Positions 34,838-43,516 of a stretch of DNA of 64,000 bases are shown one piece after another (positions within the stretch are counted from its first letter, which is position 1; the number at the start of each line of letters is the position of its first letter). The notes under the pieces are model-generated. The model did not search any database. It was not told where the DNA came from and worked only from the letters and a program-made list of their open reading frames with translations. The DNA lies in contig NZ_CABPRZ010000018.1 of the NCBI RefSeq assembly GCF_902459695.1, forward strand, positions 1-64,000. Reading direction: 5' to 3'. A program made the translations under genes and the position numbers. Source of the DNA: Pandoraea terrae. GTDB taxonomy: Bacteria; Pseudomonadota; Gammaproteobacteria; Burkholderiales; Burkholderiaceae.

Positions 34838-35551
34838 TCAAGCCTCAAGTCGAGGCGCTTGGGGTGGCCGTACGGGTGGGTACGGCGCCAGCCCTTCGGG
34901 AGTGAGCAGCAGAACGCGGTCGGCGGTTGCGGCCGCAAGTGCCGAATGCGTCACCAGCAGCCCGGCGGTGCCCGTGGCATCGTTCGCCTTGACCCGTTCG
35001 CGCAGCAGGCGCAGGATCTGCGACGCGGTTTCCGGATCGAGATTGCCGGTCGGCTCGTCGGCCAACAACAGACTGGGCCGGTGCACCAGCGCCCGCGCGA
35101 TCGCTACCCGCTGCATCTCGCCGCCGGACAACTCGCGTGGGAGACTGTTGCCCCGACCCTCCAGTCCGACCCCAGCCAACATGGTGATGGCGCGTGCCTG
35201 AGCCTCGCGCCGGCCGACGCCGTTCAGCAGCAGCGGAAGCGCGACATTCTGCGCGACGCTCAAATGCGGCAGCACATGGAACGCCTGAAAGACAAAGCCC
35301 ATGGCGCGCCGCCGCAGCAGTGTCGCCTGGTCGTCGTCGAGCGCACCCAAGTCCTGTCCGTCGAACAGGACGTGACCACCATCGGGCCGATCGAGGCCGG
35401 CGATCAGGTTCAACAGTGTCGATTTGCCGACGCCCGATTCGCCCATGATCGCGACATACTCGCCGGACTGGACCACGAGACTGATCGCGCGCAGTACGTT
35501 GCGCGGATGCGCACCGTCGTAGGTTTTCGTGACCGAGTCAAGTGCCAGCAC
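34838..35551 (-). CDS. LolD/MacB-type ABC ATPase
   Basis: Cytoplasmic ATPase of 237 aa driving the adjacent FtsX-type permease. It has Walker A GESGVGKSTLLNLIAGL, the Q-loop MGFVFQAFHVLPHLSV, signature ELSGGEMQRVAIARAL and Walker B LLLADEPTGNLD, with the PTGNLD form typical of the LolD/MacB group. It is the first gene of the three-gene operon, which ends with the AttH-like protein. A 120-bp leader separates it from the DUF1214 gene upstream. Confidence 0.9.
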   Translation of the reverse strand: MLALDSVTKTYDGAHPRNVLRAISLVVQSGEYVAIMGESGVGKSTLLNLIAGLDRPDGGHVLFDGQDLGALDDDQATLLRRRAMGFVFQAFHVLPHLSVAQNVALPLLLNGVGRREAQARAITMLAGVGLEGRGNSLPRELSGGEMQRVAIARALVHRPSLLLADEPTGNLDPETASQILRLLRERVKANDATGTAGLLVTHSALAAATADRVLLLTPEGLAPYPPVRPPQAPRLEA

Positions 35552-35671
35552 GTTCGCTCCATCGGAGCAGCATTAGGCACAATGTAGCCGAATCGGTCGG
35601 GTCTGCCTATATCAATACGGTCGGACGCCCGAGTGCAACGGCTGCTTGATACGCCGGGCAAACAGAAGCGG

Positions 35672-36907
35672 TTACGTCTTCGGGGCGTTCGCCGCCGGAA
35701 GGCGGATCACACGAGCTTTCGGATACGGCTGCGTCTTGCCGCTGATGAGCCGATACATCATGGTGCCTACGTGGTGGCCCGCAGTGCTCAGCCAATTGGG
35801 CATACCCGGGTCACGATGCGCGAGCACCAGCGTCACGCTGCCGTCGGGATTGGCCTTGGCCGTGGATTGGTTGAGATGGATCGTGAAGTATCGATAGTCG
35901 AGGGACTCCATCCAGTAGTTGTCCACCTGGAAGTTCCAGAACTGCGCCTCAGCCTTGGGAATATCCACGACCAGCGCCTCGTCGGGCGCGAGGGTCCAGT
36001 AGCCGTGTACGTAGAAGATCGAAGGATCGCCTCCGGCCTTCTGGTAAATGCGCTGGTCCTGTGGCGCGAATGTGTTGGGTGCCGACTTGAACGTCTTCGC
36101 CCAGTCGGCAAAGAGCTTGGCCGTGCCGCCGACGAAGGTGGCCGAGGCCATCAATTGCTGCGCGAACCGTTCGGGCTGGAGTGGCGCCGGAGTCTTGGGG
36201 CCGTTCAGGCATTCGATCGTCACGGTCGCCGGCGTCTCGCGGCGCCGGTCGAGGAATGTCTGGCGGACGAGGACCGTTTCCGTCTCGGCCGTCATTGGCA
36301 GCCAATTGCCGGGATGAGGCTTGGCGCTGATAATCAGCTCGAAGGCGCCATCGGGCGAAAACTTCATGTTTTCGGAATCGAGGAATCCCGTGCCCGTGAG
36401 CGCCTGGTTCTTGCCGTAGTTGCCCGCCTTGGTGGAAAAACCGATGTAGTGTACGGTCCCGCGATGCCCCGTGATCCGGTATTCCAGGCGGCCATCAATC
36501 TGCGCGTTCTGATAAAGATTGTCCGGGTTGTCCGCGCCAATCTTCTTGTTCGTGTCCACCAAGCTGAACAACACCGGAAAATGCGGATCGGCGAACTCCA
36601 CGTACTGCTCCAGCCCCGCGCGCAGCAGTCGCGTGAGGTAGCGGTAACCTTCGGCCCGGTCGAACGCGCTCGCCGGTGCCTCCGGCCGCAGTATTTGGCC
36701 GCCTGCGGCCTTCAACTGGTCGCAAAAGGCGTTCCACAATGCGCCCGAGCTCAGTGCGTCCGCACCTGGCGGTGTTGCGCCTGCCGGCGCCGGCGGTGCG
36801 GCTGCGGCACGTTGCGGCACGACCGGCCCAATGCCCAGCATGCCGCCAACGGCGCCAAACCATTTGAATAGGGTACGTCTGCTCACGGATTTGTCGCTGG
36901 AATTCAC
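35672..36907 (-). CDS. Tat-exported DUF1214 protein
   Basis: Protein of 411 aa with a clear twin-arginine signal (SRRTLFKWFGAVGGMLGIG) ending near QRAAAA. The C-terminal third fits DUF1214, with NFQVDNYWMESLDYRYFTI and LVLAHRDPGMPNWLSTAGH. DUF1214 is often paired with DUF1254 in one protein; here a DUF1254 half is not obvious. No activity is established for the family. The Tat signal implies folding before export, perhaps with a cofactor. It is probably monocistronic. Confidence 0.8.
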   Translation of the reverse strand: MNSSDKSVSRRTLFKWFGAVGGMLGIGPVVPQRAAAAPPAPAGATPPGADALSSGALWNAFCDQLKAAGGQILRPEAPASAFDRAEGYRYLTRLLRAGLEQYVEFADPHFPVLFSLVDTNKKIGADNPDNLYQNAQIDGRLEYRITGHRGTVHYIGFSTKAGNYGKNQALTGTGFLDSENMKFSPDGAFELIISAKPHPGNWLPMTAETETVLVRQTFLDRRRETPATVTIECLNGPKTPAPLQPERFAQQLMASATFVGGTAKLFADWAKTFKSAPNTFAPQDQRIYQKAGGDPSIFYVHGYWTLAPDEALVVDIPKAEAQFWNFQVDNYWMESLDYRYFTIHLNQSTAKANPDGSVTLVLAHRDPGMPNWLSTAGHHVGTMMYRLISGKTQPYPKARVIRLPAANAPKT

Positions 36908-37271
36908 TTACGGCCCCCTGTCTCCTGACACGAATGTTTCATGATTTCACCGTGGCTGACGACGCGCCTCATCTAAACGGATGACCGTCGCCTCATGGCG
37001 GGTTCAGGCGTTTGCGCCCGCCGCCAGGACGGTGGAGCGTGCTTCAAGTTTCGTGCGTGACAGGCGACAGCCGACAGACATCCGGGTTTGTACGGACTCA
37101 TACGGAACCGGCGTCCACCATACTGAAACGTGGGCGCTCGCCCACTGCATGCGCCGATTTGAATCGAGGCTTCCCCGGATTCGACGCACGGCAATCGCAT
37201 GATCTGCTACCCCGTTGCCGCCACGAGATGCGGCGACAACTGAGCGTTCGCGCGCCTTCAATGGAGGTCGT
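36908..37271. other. 364-bp intergenic region, no gene seen
   Basis: Divergent gap between the DUF1214 gene and the DUF1326 operon. Short open frames here overlap each other and lack ribosome-binding sites. Two similar words occur in tandem (TGTACGGAC and CATACGGAA, about 37090-37112) and could belong to a promoter or operator, but I cannot assign a factor. Confidence 0.4.
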
Positions 37272-37874
37272 ATGAGCTATCACCTGGAAGGTCGGTTGCT
37301 CGAAGTTTGCAACTGCAAAGTCCTGTGCCCCTGCTGGATCGGCGAGGACCCCGACAACGGCACTTGCGACACCATTGTCGCGTGGCGCATTGACAAGGGA
37401 ACGGTCGACGGGGTCGAGGTCGGCGGCAACACCATCGCCGCAGTGGCGCACGTCCCCGGCAATATCCTGGAAGGCAACTGGACGGCCGCAATCTATGTCG
37501 ACGAGCAGGCCTCCAAGGAGCAGGAAGAGGCACTTTTGAAGGTATACACCGGCAAGGCCGGCGGCCCGGTCGCCGAACTCGCCAAGCTGATCGGCCAAGT
37601 CGTATCGGTGGAGCGTGCGCCGATTCGTTTCACCGTCAACGCGGGCAAGGGCGAACTTGAGATCGGCACGAACTACTACGCCGAACTCGAGCCCTATCTC
37701 GGTGCCACCGGTGGTCAGACCACCCTGTCCGACACCGTGTTCTCGACGGTACCGGGCGCGCCGGTTTTTGTCGGCAAGGCCCCCACGTATCGATCAAAGA
37801 ACGCTGCCCTCGGCATCGATCTGAATATCAAGAACCACAACGCGCTGCAGAGCACATTCGTTTTTGACGCATGA
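37272..37874 (+). CDS. DUF1326 protein with N-terminal Cys motif
   Basis: Protein of 200 aa matching DUF1326. The N terminus carries the family motif EVCNCKVLCPCWIGEDP, with Cys spacing C-x-C-x3-C-x-C that suggests metal or redox chemistry. A duplicated beta-rich body follows. The ATG at 37272 follows GGAGGTCGT. The stop overlaps the start of the DUF2182 membrane protein (ATGA), an arrangement I know to recur for these two families. Function is not established. Confidence 0.82.
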   Translation: MSYHLEGRLLEVCNCKVLCPCWIGEDPDNGTCDTIVAWRIDKGTVDGVEVGGNTIAAVAHVPGNILEGNWTAAIYVDEQASKEQEEALLKVYTGKAGGPVAELAKLIGQVVSVERAPIRFTVNAGKGELEIGTNYYAELEPYLGATGGQTTLSDTVFSTVPGAPVFVGKAPTYRSKNAALGIDLNIKNHNALQSTFVFDA

Positions 37875-38689
37875 ACCCGACGACGGCAGGCACGACGCCG
37901 TCCAACGCCTCACGTCATACCCACGTGTTCCTGCCGGTCCTGGCCGGGCTGGTAGCGCTCGCGTGGCTGGCGTTGTGGGCGTGGGCGCGCAGCCCCTACG
38001 GACGGTATATCGATCACGGTGACTGGACTGTGTCGGGACCGGCGGCGTTCCTGTGCCGTGTCGTTCCCGCCGCAGACGTGGTCGTGCCCATGGTGCTCTA
38101 CGCCGCCGCCTGGATTCTCATGACGACGGCCATGATGCTGCCGACGACGTTACCGTTGTTCAACGTCTTCGACCGGCTGACGGCCGGCCGCCCGGACCAT
38201 GGGCGCCTCCTGCTGCTGCTCGGCTTGGGTTACATGACGGTGTGGGGCGCCTTCGGACTTCTGGCGCACGCCCTTCACAGCGGCGTGCTGTCTTTGGTTT
38301 CCAGCGTGCCCGCCCTGGCATGGCGTGGCTGGCTGATCGGTGCTGGCGCCATTGCATTGGCGGGCGCGTTTCAATTCAGCCGGCTCAAATACCGATGCCT
38401 CGATAAGTGCCGAACGCCGTTGGGCTTCGTCGTCGAGCACTGGCGCGGACACGCGCAAGCGCGGCAAGCGTTCGCGCTTGGCGCCCGGCATGGTTTGTTC
38501 TGCGTCGGCTGCTGCTGGGCGCTGATGCTGCTGATGTTCGTGCTCGGGACCGGCAGCCTCGGCTGGATGCTCCTGCTTGCGGCGGTGATGGCTATCGAAA
38601 AGAACGTTCGTTGGGGGCGGCGTCTGAGCGCGCCCCTCGGTGTCGCGCTGCTGTCCTGGGCCGTCGTCCTGGTGGCGACCCATGCATGA
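37871..38689 (+). CDS. DUF2182 predicted metal-binding membrane protein
   Basis: Inner-membrane protein of 272 aa with about seven hydrophobic segments. Family marks are ILMTTAMMLPTTLPLFNVF, the Cys-containing loop KYRCLDKCRTPLGF, and GLFCVGCCWALMLLMFVLG with paired Cys residues. The next block, EKNVRWGRRL, is also typical. Its start overlaps the DUF1326 stop, and its end overlaps the transporter gene by 8 bases, so all three genes form one operon. A role in metal handling is a database-style guess, not shown. Confidence 0.83.
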   Translation: MNPTTAGTTPSNASRHTHVFLPVLAGLVALAWLALWAWARSPYGRYIDHGDWTVSGPAAFLCRVVPAADVVVPMVLYAAAWILMTTAMMLPTTLPLFNVFDRLTAGRPDHGRLLLLLGLGYMTVWGAFGLLAHALHSGVLSLVSSVPALAWRGWLIGAGAIALAGAFQFSRLKYRCLDKCRTPLGFVVEHWRGHAQARQAFALGARHGLFCVGCCWALMLLMFVLGTGSLGWMLLLAAVMAIEKNVRWGRRLSAPLGVALLSWAVVLVATHA

Positions 38690-39557
38690 CGCGCGCGTCG
38701 TCCGGCCCGACTTGCAGACGACCGCCCTCACTGCGGTGGCGATGCTCGCCTTTGCGGCCAATTCGCTGCTGTGCCGGTTGGCGTTGCAGCAAGGAAGTAT
38801 CGACCCGGTCAGCTTTGGCGGCATCCGGCTGATTTCCGGCGCGATCACGCTCGCCGTCATCGTGCGAATCCGCTCTGGGCGGTCCTCACGCGGCCACGCG
38901 GACTGGCTAGCTGCGGGCATGCTGTTTGCCTACGTCGCATTCTTCTCGTTCGCGTACCTCACTTTGTCCGCAGGCACCGGCGCATTGATTTTGTTCGGCG
39001 CGGTTCAATTGACGATGTTCAGCGCGGGCTTGCGCTCAGGCGAGATGTTTGGCGCCATCGCATGGCTCGGATTTGCATTTGCCGTCGCAGGGCTGGTGTA
39101 TCTGGTATCGCCGGGGGTCGCTGCGCCGCCGCTCATCGGTGCCGCGTTGATGGCGATTGCGGGGGTGGCGTGGGGCGTGTACTCATTGCGCGGACGCGGC
39201 GTGACCGACCCCCTCGTTGCGACTGCAAGCAACTTCTTACGGGCGACGGCACTTGCCGTCGCGTTGAGTCTTCTCTTTGTCGCGCACGCCCATGCGGACG
39301 CGGCCGGGGTTTCCCTGGCCATTGCGTCCGGTGCGCTCACTTCCGGCATCGGGTACGTCATCTGGTATGCCGCGCTGAGCAAACTGTCTGCCATGCGAGC
39401 CGCCACGGTACAGCTGTCGGTGCCGCTGATCGCCGCCTTTGGCGGGGTGGCGTTCCTGTCGGAGGCGATCACACCGCGCCTGGCTGTTGCCTCCGTGGCG
39501 ATCCTTGGCGGTATTGCGATGGTGTTGGCCAGCAGGTCGCGGAAGTCGCGCGCGTAG
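38682..39557 (+). CDS. EamA/DMT-superfamily transporter
   Basis: Ten-helix inner-membrane carrier of 291 aa with two EamA repeats: FAANSLLCRLAL and SFAYLTLSAGTGALILFGAV in the first, AGVAWGVYSLRGRG and YAALSKLSAMRAATVQLSVP in the second. These proteins usually export metabolites or amino acids. The ATG at 38682 lies within the end of the DUF2182 gene, indicating coupled translation. It may move the ligand handled by DUF1326/DUF2182, which is speculation. Confidence 0.83.
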   Translation: MHDARVVRPDLQTTALTAVAMLAFAANSLLCRLALQQGSIDPVSFGGIRLISGAITLAVIVRIRSGRSSRGHADWLAAGMLFAYVAFFSFAYLTLSAGTGALILFGAVQLTMFSAGLRSGEMFGAIAWLGFAFAVAGLVYLVSPGVAAPPLIGAALMAIAGVAWGVYSLRGRGVTDPLVATASNFLRATALAVALSLLFVAHAHADAAGVSLAIASGALTSGIGYVIWYAALSKLSAMRAATVQLSVPLIAAFGGVAFLSEAITPRLAVASVAILGGIAMVLASRSRKSRA

Positions 39558-39656
39558 TGTTTATTGTGAATGCAGCGGCGCGGCTCAGCCGGCTACCCGG
39601 GCAGGCTTCGACACGGCTGCATCGCGTCTTTGCGCGAGCAACTGCCGGGGACACCG

Positions 39657-40481
39657 TCAATACGCCGGCAGTTCGGGATTGCGCCGAGCCAGAATGCCCG
39701 CCACGCGTTCTCGCAAGGGTTCGTCGATCATCTCCGGTTGCGGCAGCAACCAGTAATCGCCTTCACGAATGCCGACAAACACGCGTTTGGCGAACTCGTC
39801 GGGCGTGAGTCCGTAGGCCGAGATCATCGTGTGAAGCTTGTCGACGAACTGCCGGACCTCGGGGCGCGCCGACGTATCTGCTGCAGGGGCATCGAAGATG
39901 CCGCTTTGCACCGGGCCGGGCGCGAGCAGTGACACGCCGATCGGTGCGTCAATCATCTTGAGCTCGCCATACAGCGATTCCGTCAGGGCAACGACCGCGA
40001 ACTTGGTGGCCGAATATGGCGACATCAGCGGGCTTGGCAGGAAGCCCCCGATCGACGCCGTATTGACGATATGCGCCGGCGTGCCTGCTTTGAGCATCCG
40101 GGGCACGAAGCTGCGGATGCCGTTGAGCACGCCATGCACGTTCACCGCGAAACTCCGTTCGAATTCCTCGGGAGATATTTCCCAGGTGAAGCCGGTGCCC
40201 ATGACGCCGGCGTTATTGAACAGCAGGTCGACGCGGCCGTATCGTTGCCAGGCGAGTTCCGCCAGTGCATCGACGTCGGATGACTTGCGGACGTCGGTGG
40301 CGACGGCCAGCACGTCGGCATCGAGCGTGGCGGCAAAGGCGTCGAGCCGGGACTGGTCAACGTCCGCAAGCACGAGGCGCATGCCCAGTGACGCTGCGTG
40401 GCGTGCAAGGCCGCTGCCAATGCCGCTGGCTGCGCCCGTAATCACGGCGGTGCCGCCGTCGAAGCGAATGGGTGCCGTCAT
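39657..40481 (-). CDS. short-chain dehydrogenase/reductase
   Basis: Classical SDR of 274 aa. It has the cofactor motif TGAASGIGSGLARH, an acidic residue after strand 2 (VLADVD) favouring NAD(H), then NNAGVMG, the catalytic Ser in NTASIGG and Tyr-x3-Lys in YSATKFA. It starts 2 bp after the stop of the neighbouring SDR, so the two form an operon. Substrate unknown. Confidence 0.85.
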   Translation of the reverse strand: MTAPIRFDGGTAVITGAASGIGSGLARHAASLGMRLVLADVDQSRLDAFAATLDADVLAVATDVRKSSDVDALAELAWQRYGRVDLLFNNAGVMGTGFTWEISPEEFERSFAVNVHGVLNGIRSFVPRMLKAGTPAHIVNTASIGGFLPSPLMSPYSATKFAVVALTESLYGELKMIDAPIGVSLLAPGPVQSGIFDAPAADTSARPEVRQFVDKLHTMISAYGLTPDEFAKRVFVGIREGDYWLLPQPEMIDEPLRERVAGILARRNPELPAY

Positions 40482-40483
40482 GA

Positions 40484-41356
40484 TCAGGCTCCGGAGGGGA
40501 CGATGTGCGGATGCGCCACTTCCGGCAAGGTCGGCGGCGGCAGCAGTTCCCGTCCGTCAAGCGAGTAGACGGGCAACTGGCAGGCCAGCGGAAAATGCAA
40601 GCTGTGCGTGACGAGGCCGGTCCGCTCCTTTGCCGGCAGGTGGCAAAGGGCGAGTGCCGTTTCCGCCAAGTATTCAACGGCTTCCGTCGGATACGCCGCC
40701 GGAATGTATTGGGCGGCGCCGGGCGTGCGAATCGCCGTGCTGGGCGCCACGGAATTCACGGCAATATTGTCGGCAGCCAGCTCGGCCGCGAGGCCTTGGG
40801 TGAAGCGGCTCACCGCTGCCTTGACGGCTGCGTACACCGTTGCGCCACCGTCGCTGTCGAACACGTTATACGGACGAATCGGTGCGAGTGCGGTTACGGA
40901 GCTCAGGTTCAGGATCCAGCCGGCGCCTCGGGCACGCATCAGGGGAATGGCCGCCTGACTCAACGTGAAGGGCGTACGCAGGTAGTGATCCAGCGTGCGT
41001 TCGAACATCGACAGCGGCATCGTTTCGACGCGGCTGTATTCGGCGAGACCCGCGTTGTTCACGAGAATGTCGAGGCCACCGGCGGCGTCGGCGGCACGCG
41101 CCACCAGCGTGTCGCGCTCGTCCGGCTTCTCCAGGTCTGCGGCCAGTGCGATCGCGCGTCCTCCGGCCTGCGTGATCAATGCTACCGTTTCAGCCAGGGT
41201 GCCGGGGAGGACGACCGATTGATCAAGGCTGCGTCCGGTGACGATCACCGTTGCGCCTTCCGCGGCGAAACGCTGGGCGATGGCCCGGCCGATGCCTCGG
41301 CTTGCGCCGGTGATCAACGCGATCTTGCCATTCAGTTTTTTTGATGTATTGATCAT
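40484..41356 (-). CDS. short-chain dehydrogenase/reductase (second SDR of the operon)
   Basis: SDR of 290 aa. It has cofactor motif TGASRGIGRAIAQRF, an Arg in VTGRSL suggesting NADP(H), then LVNNAGLAEYSR, Ser in LNLSSVTA and Tyr-x3-Lys in YAAVKAA. The ATG at 41356 follows AGAGGTCCGT; a start at 41527 would add 57 unrelated residues and is rejected. The C-terminal half has an insertion of about 40 residues compared with classical SDRs (PTEAVEYLAETALALCHLPA). No neighbour reveals a substrate. Confidence 0.84.
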   Translation of the reverse strand: MINTSKKLNGKIALITGASRGIGRAIAQRFAAEGATVIVTGRSLDQSVVLPGTLAETVALITQAGGRAIALAADLEKPDERDTLVARAADAAGGLDILVNNAGLAEYSRVETMPLSMFERTLDHYLRTPFTLSQAAIPLMRARGAGWILNLSSVTALAPIRPYNVFDSDGGATVYAAVKAAVSRFTQGLAAELAADNIAVNSVAPSTAIRTPGAAQYIPAAYPTEAVEYLAETALALCHLPAKERTGLVTHSLHFPLACQLPVYSLDGRELLPPPTLPEVAHPHIVPSGA

Positions 41357-41657
41357 ACGGACCTCTGCGAGATGGTGAAGCGAATCAGAACGCTCGGCGC
41401 CAACGGGCAAAGGTATGGGAAGTGGCCTCCACCGTTCATACCCAACGACTGCGAAGTCCCTATCCGTCGTTTTGAGATAAGCGTGAGCAAGTGTGGCTAT
41501 TGTGTCTCGCCGCATTGATGCAGACACTCACAACATCTTTCAGCAAACGATACCGTGGCGATCAAAATGGCGTCTGCAGGAAGGAAATACGGGCCATTAG
41601 CCCATGGGCGGAACGCGGACGGTTCGGTATCGAGAACGACGACAAAAACGCGCGCGC
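41357..41657. other. 301-bp intergenic region at the edge of the toxin-antitoxin islet
   Basis: No gene seen. It separates the SDR operon from the DUF4411 remnant and probably carries the SDR promoter on the minus strand. The sequence is less GC-rich than the SDR genes by eye, which fits the start of an acquired segment. Confidence 0.4.
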
Positions 41658-41848
41658 TCAGTTGGAAAGCACGAATTGAGCGTCGAGCGTGTGCAGCATT
41701 TGAAACGTGTTCATGAACGGCACGCCAAGATGTTGGCAAAGATTCGGGATCAGGAATTTTCTTCGAACGTCATGGTTCAACGATTCATGAGTGACGACCG
41801 TCGCATCGGACGCGATGGCTTTTGCGATAAGCCATGGGTCCGCCAAGC
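41658..41848 (-). pseudogene. C-terminal remnant of a DUF4411 (PIN-like) toxin
   Basis: The last 60 or so residues of a DUF4411 protein are readable: ADPWLIAKAIASDATVVTHE, then FLIPNLCQHLGVPFMNTF and QMLHTLDAQFVLSN before TGA. Full family members are about 160 aa and start with a LLDSN-type PIN segment, which is absent. The frame begins inside the 3' end of the Xre-ImmA gene, in another frame, near 41848. A deletion has therefore removed the first two thirds of this toxin and the end of its partner. Confidence 0.65.
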
Positions 41849-42628
41849 ATTCCTGAATTCCATCTCCGGGGCCAGAAATTCCCCGGCGACGGCATTGCAG
41901 AAGACTTCCTCACTGCGCCTGTTATCGGTGGACACGTCCGAAATGCCGCTACTGCCGATCCAGATGTGCGCGAGTTCGTGGGCCAACGTGAACAATCGTG
42001 CCGCAGGCGCGTCGGCGCTGTTGATAAAGACGACGGGCGCGGCGGGATCACTGATCGCAAAGCCTCTGAATTCACTGACGTCCAGTTTTCGCCGCGTATT
42101 CGCACCCACAATCCCGCTTCGCATGATCAGAATGCCGATGCGCTCTGCGGACGCCACAAGATTGCGGAAAAACTCGTCGCCGTCTTGCGTGTTCATGGTT
42201 TCCCGAAGATCAGCCGCGACGGCCTTGGCGGTTGCCCGCTTGGAGAAGCGTCCCACGAATGGGAGGTTCGTTCGTTCCTGATCTTTCAAGTATTCGAGGT
42301 ACCACGCCTGTTTGCGAAGCACGTCGCGAACCGTATCGAGCAAGTCAATGCTCGGCGAATGCGGTTCACTTCCGCCTACGGTACGCAGATCGGGAAGCGG
42401 CAGGGTTTCTTCTGGAGGATCCGCAAGAAACAGGAATCCGAACGGCACATGGGTAAGCGACGCCAACTTTTGCGCCTGGCGAAATGTCGGTTGACCCTCG
42501 CCGGATTCCCACGCTATGACCTGGTCCGCCCGTGTTGCCAATCCCTGCGCCAGCGCGTGCTGAGATAGCCCGGCGCGCAATCGCGCCCAGCTGATCAGTG
42601 CAGGAGTGACATGTGCCAAAGTGATCAT
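41777..42628 (-). CDS. Xre-ImmA/IrrE protein, C-terminally truncated by deletion
   Basis: Protein of 283 aa, the usual partner of DUF4411 toxins. The N-terminal Xre helix-turn-helix is at about residues 15-60 (RLRAGLSQHALAQGLATRAD, ESGEGQPTFRQAQKLA). The metallopeptidase-like domain has the zinc motif HELAHIW, followed by CNAVAGEFLAPEMEFRNAW. Family members continue for roughly 80-100 residues past this point with an HTH-like tail. Here the reading frame instead runs out of frame into the DUF4411 remnant (last 20 residues, THGLSQKPSRPMRRSS) and stops. The truncation suggests a disabled module, though the HTH could still bind DNA. Confidence 0.75.
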   Translation of the reverse strand: MITLAHVTPALISWARLRAGLSQHALAQGLATRADQVIAWESGEGQPTFRQAQKLASLTHVPFGFLFLADPPEETLPLPDLRTVGGSEPHSPSIDLLDTVRDVLRKQAWYLEYLKDQERTNLPFVGRFSKRATAKAVAADLRETMNTQDGDEFFRNLVASAERIGILIMRSGIVGANTRRKLDVSEFRGFAISDPAAPVVFINSADAPAARLFTLAHELAHIWIGSSGISDVSTDNRRSEEVFCNAVAGEFLAPEMEFRNAWRTHGLSQKPSRPMRRSSLMNR

Positions 42629-42879
42629 GCGAAGAAGTTACAGGATGGCGTTCCGGACGTCATCAGCCGTTCCTCTCTGAAGTAATGGGTAATTTCCGAT
42701 TCTGCTTGTCACTCATTGTGTTCATATGCCGTTGCACGTAAAGCGCGGACCTTAAGATCGATTTAAACATAGGAATGCTAATTTAATAAGATTTAGTCGC
42801 CCGTCCACCTACACGGATGCATGTCTCAACTTCGGTGGCGCGGGCACCTTGCAATGCAGTGACTGAACAGGAGCCCTCC

Positions 42880-43155
42880 ATGGGAGACCTCAATTTCGAT
42901 CCGAGCATCATCATTGCTGCAGCCGAGCGTGTTCAGAGGATGACAAGCCGTCTCGTCGCCATGTCCGTTGCCGGTATGGGCGGCGGTATCGAAGGACTCG
43001 ACAAGGAAGAACTCGACGCGTATCTCGAGCAGATGGAAGAGATCGCGGGACTTGCTCACGCATCGTCGACCACCATCACCCGCGTGTTGCATTCAACGTA
43101 TCCAGCGGAATATCGAGCGCGTGGCGTCGCTCCACAGCCTTCCGCTGATGCATAA
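42880..43155 (+). CDS. hypothetical small protein
   Basis: Protein of 91 aa starting at the ATG 42880 behind CAGGAGCCCTCC. It is mostly helical by eye (RVQRMTSRLVAMSVAGMGG, then ELDAYLEQMEEIAGLAHASS). No signal peptide or known motif is visible. It sits between the truncated Xre-ImmA gene and the nucleotidyltransferase/HEPN pair, after an AT-rich 250-bp stretch that probably holds its promoter. I do not recognise the family. Confidence 0.5.
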   Translation: MGDLNFDPSIIIAAAERVQRMTSRLVAMSVAGMGGGIEGLDKEELDAYLEQMEEIAGLAHASSTTITRVLHSTYPAEYRARGVAPQPSADA

Positions 43156-43348
43156 CGAACGTCAGCGCTGAAATGACGCATAACACTGGATACATGTCGG
43201 CTTGATCCCTCGTGGCCTCATATCGTCGGTTGGATCGTCGCGGTTCTCGTGGCACTCAATCGCACGATAGATGACCCGCAGCACATTTCGTCCGATGACG
43301 ACGGACGAGTTCCCCACCCCCCGTCTTTTTTTCTCAACAGCGCATTGC

Positions 43349-43450
43349 ATGCCGCCCATCCAGTCGCAAAAAGCGCTCGATGTCCTGACGCTGCTTGGGC
43401 TGGAAGTCATCGTTCGTCCCAAGGGGCATCGGAGTGCCTGCCGAAAGTGA
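43349..43450 (+). pseudogene. possible remnant of a HipB/Xre-type antitoxin C terminus
   Basis: A 33-codon frame ends with KALDVLTLLGLEVIVRPKG. This resembles the last strand of HipB-like Xre antitoxins, where VLxxLGLELVVRPR-type endings are common. No helix-turn-helix precedes it in any frame. The rest of the 413-bp gap (43156-43568) holds no gene other than this and the two operator palindromes. The match is short, so this is a tentative call. Confidence 0.3.
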
Positions 43451-43516
43451 TATTCGTCTGATTCTTCGGCCGACTTTTTTGCGACTTGGCGTAGTGATGA
43501 ACTCAATAAATCTGGG

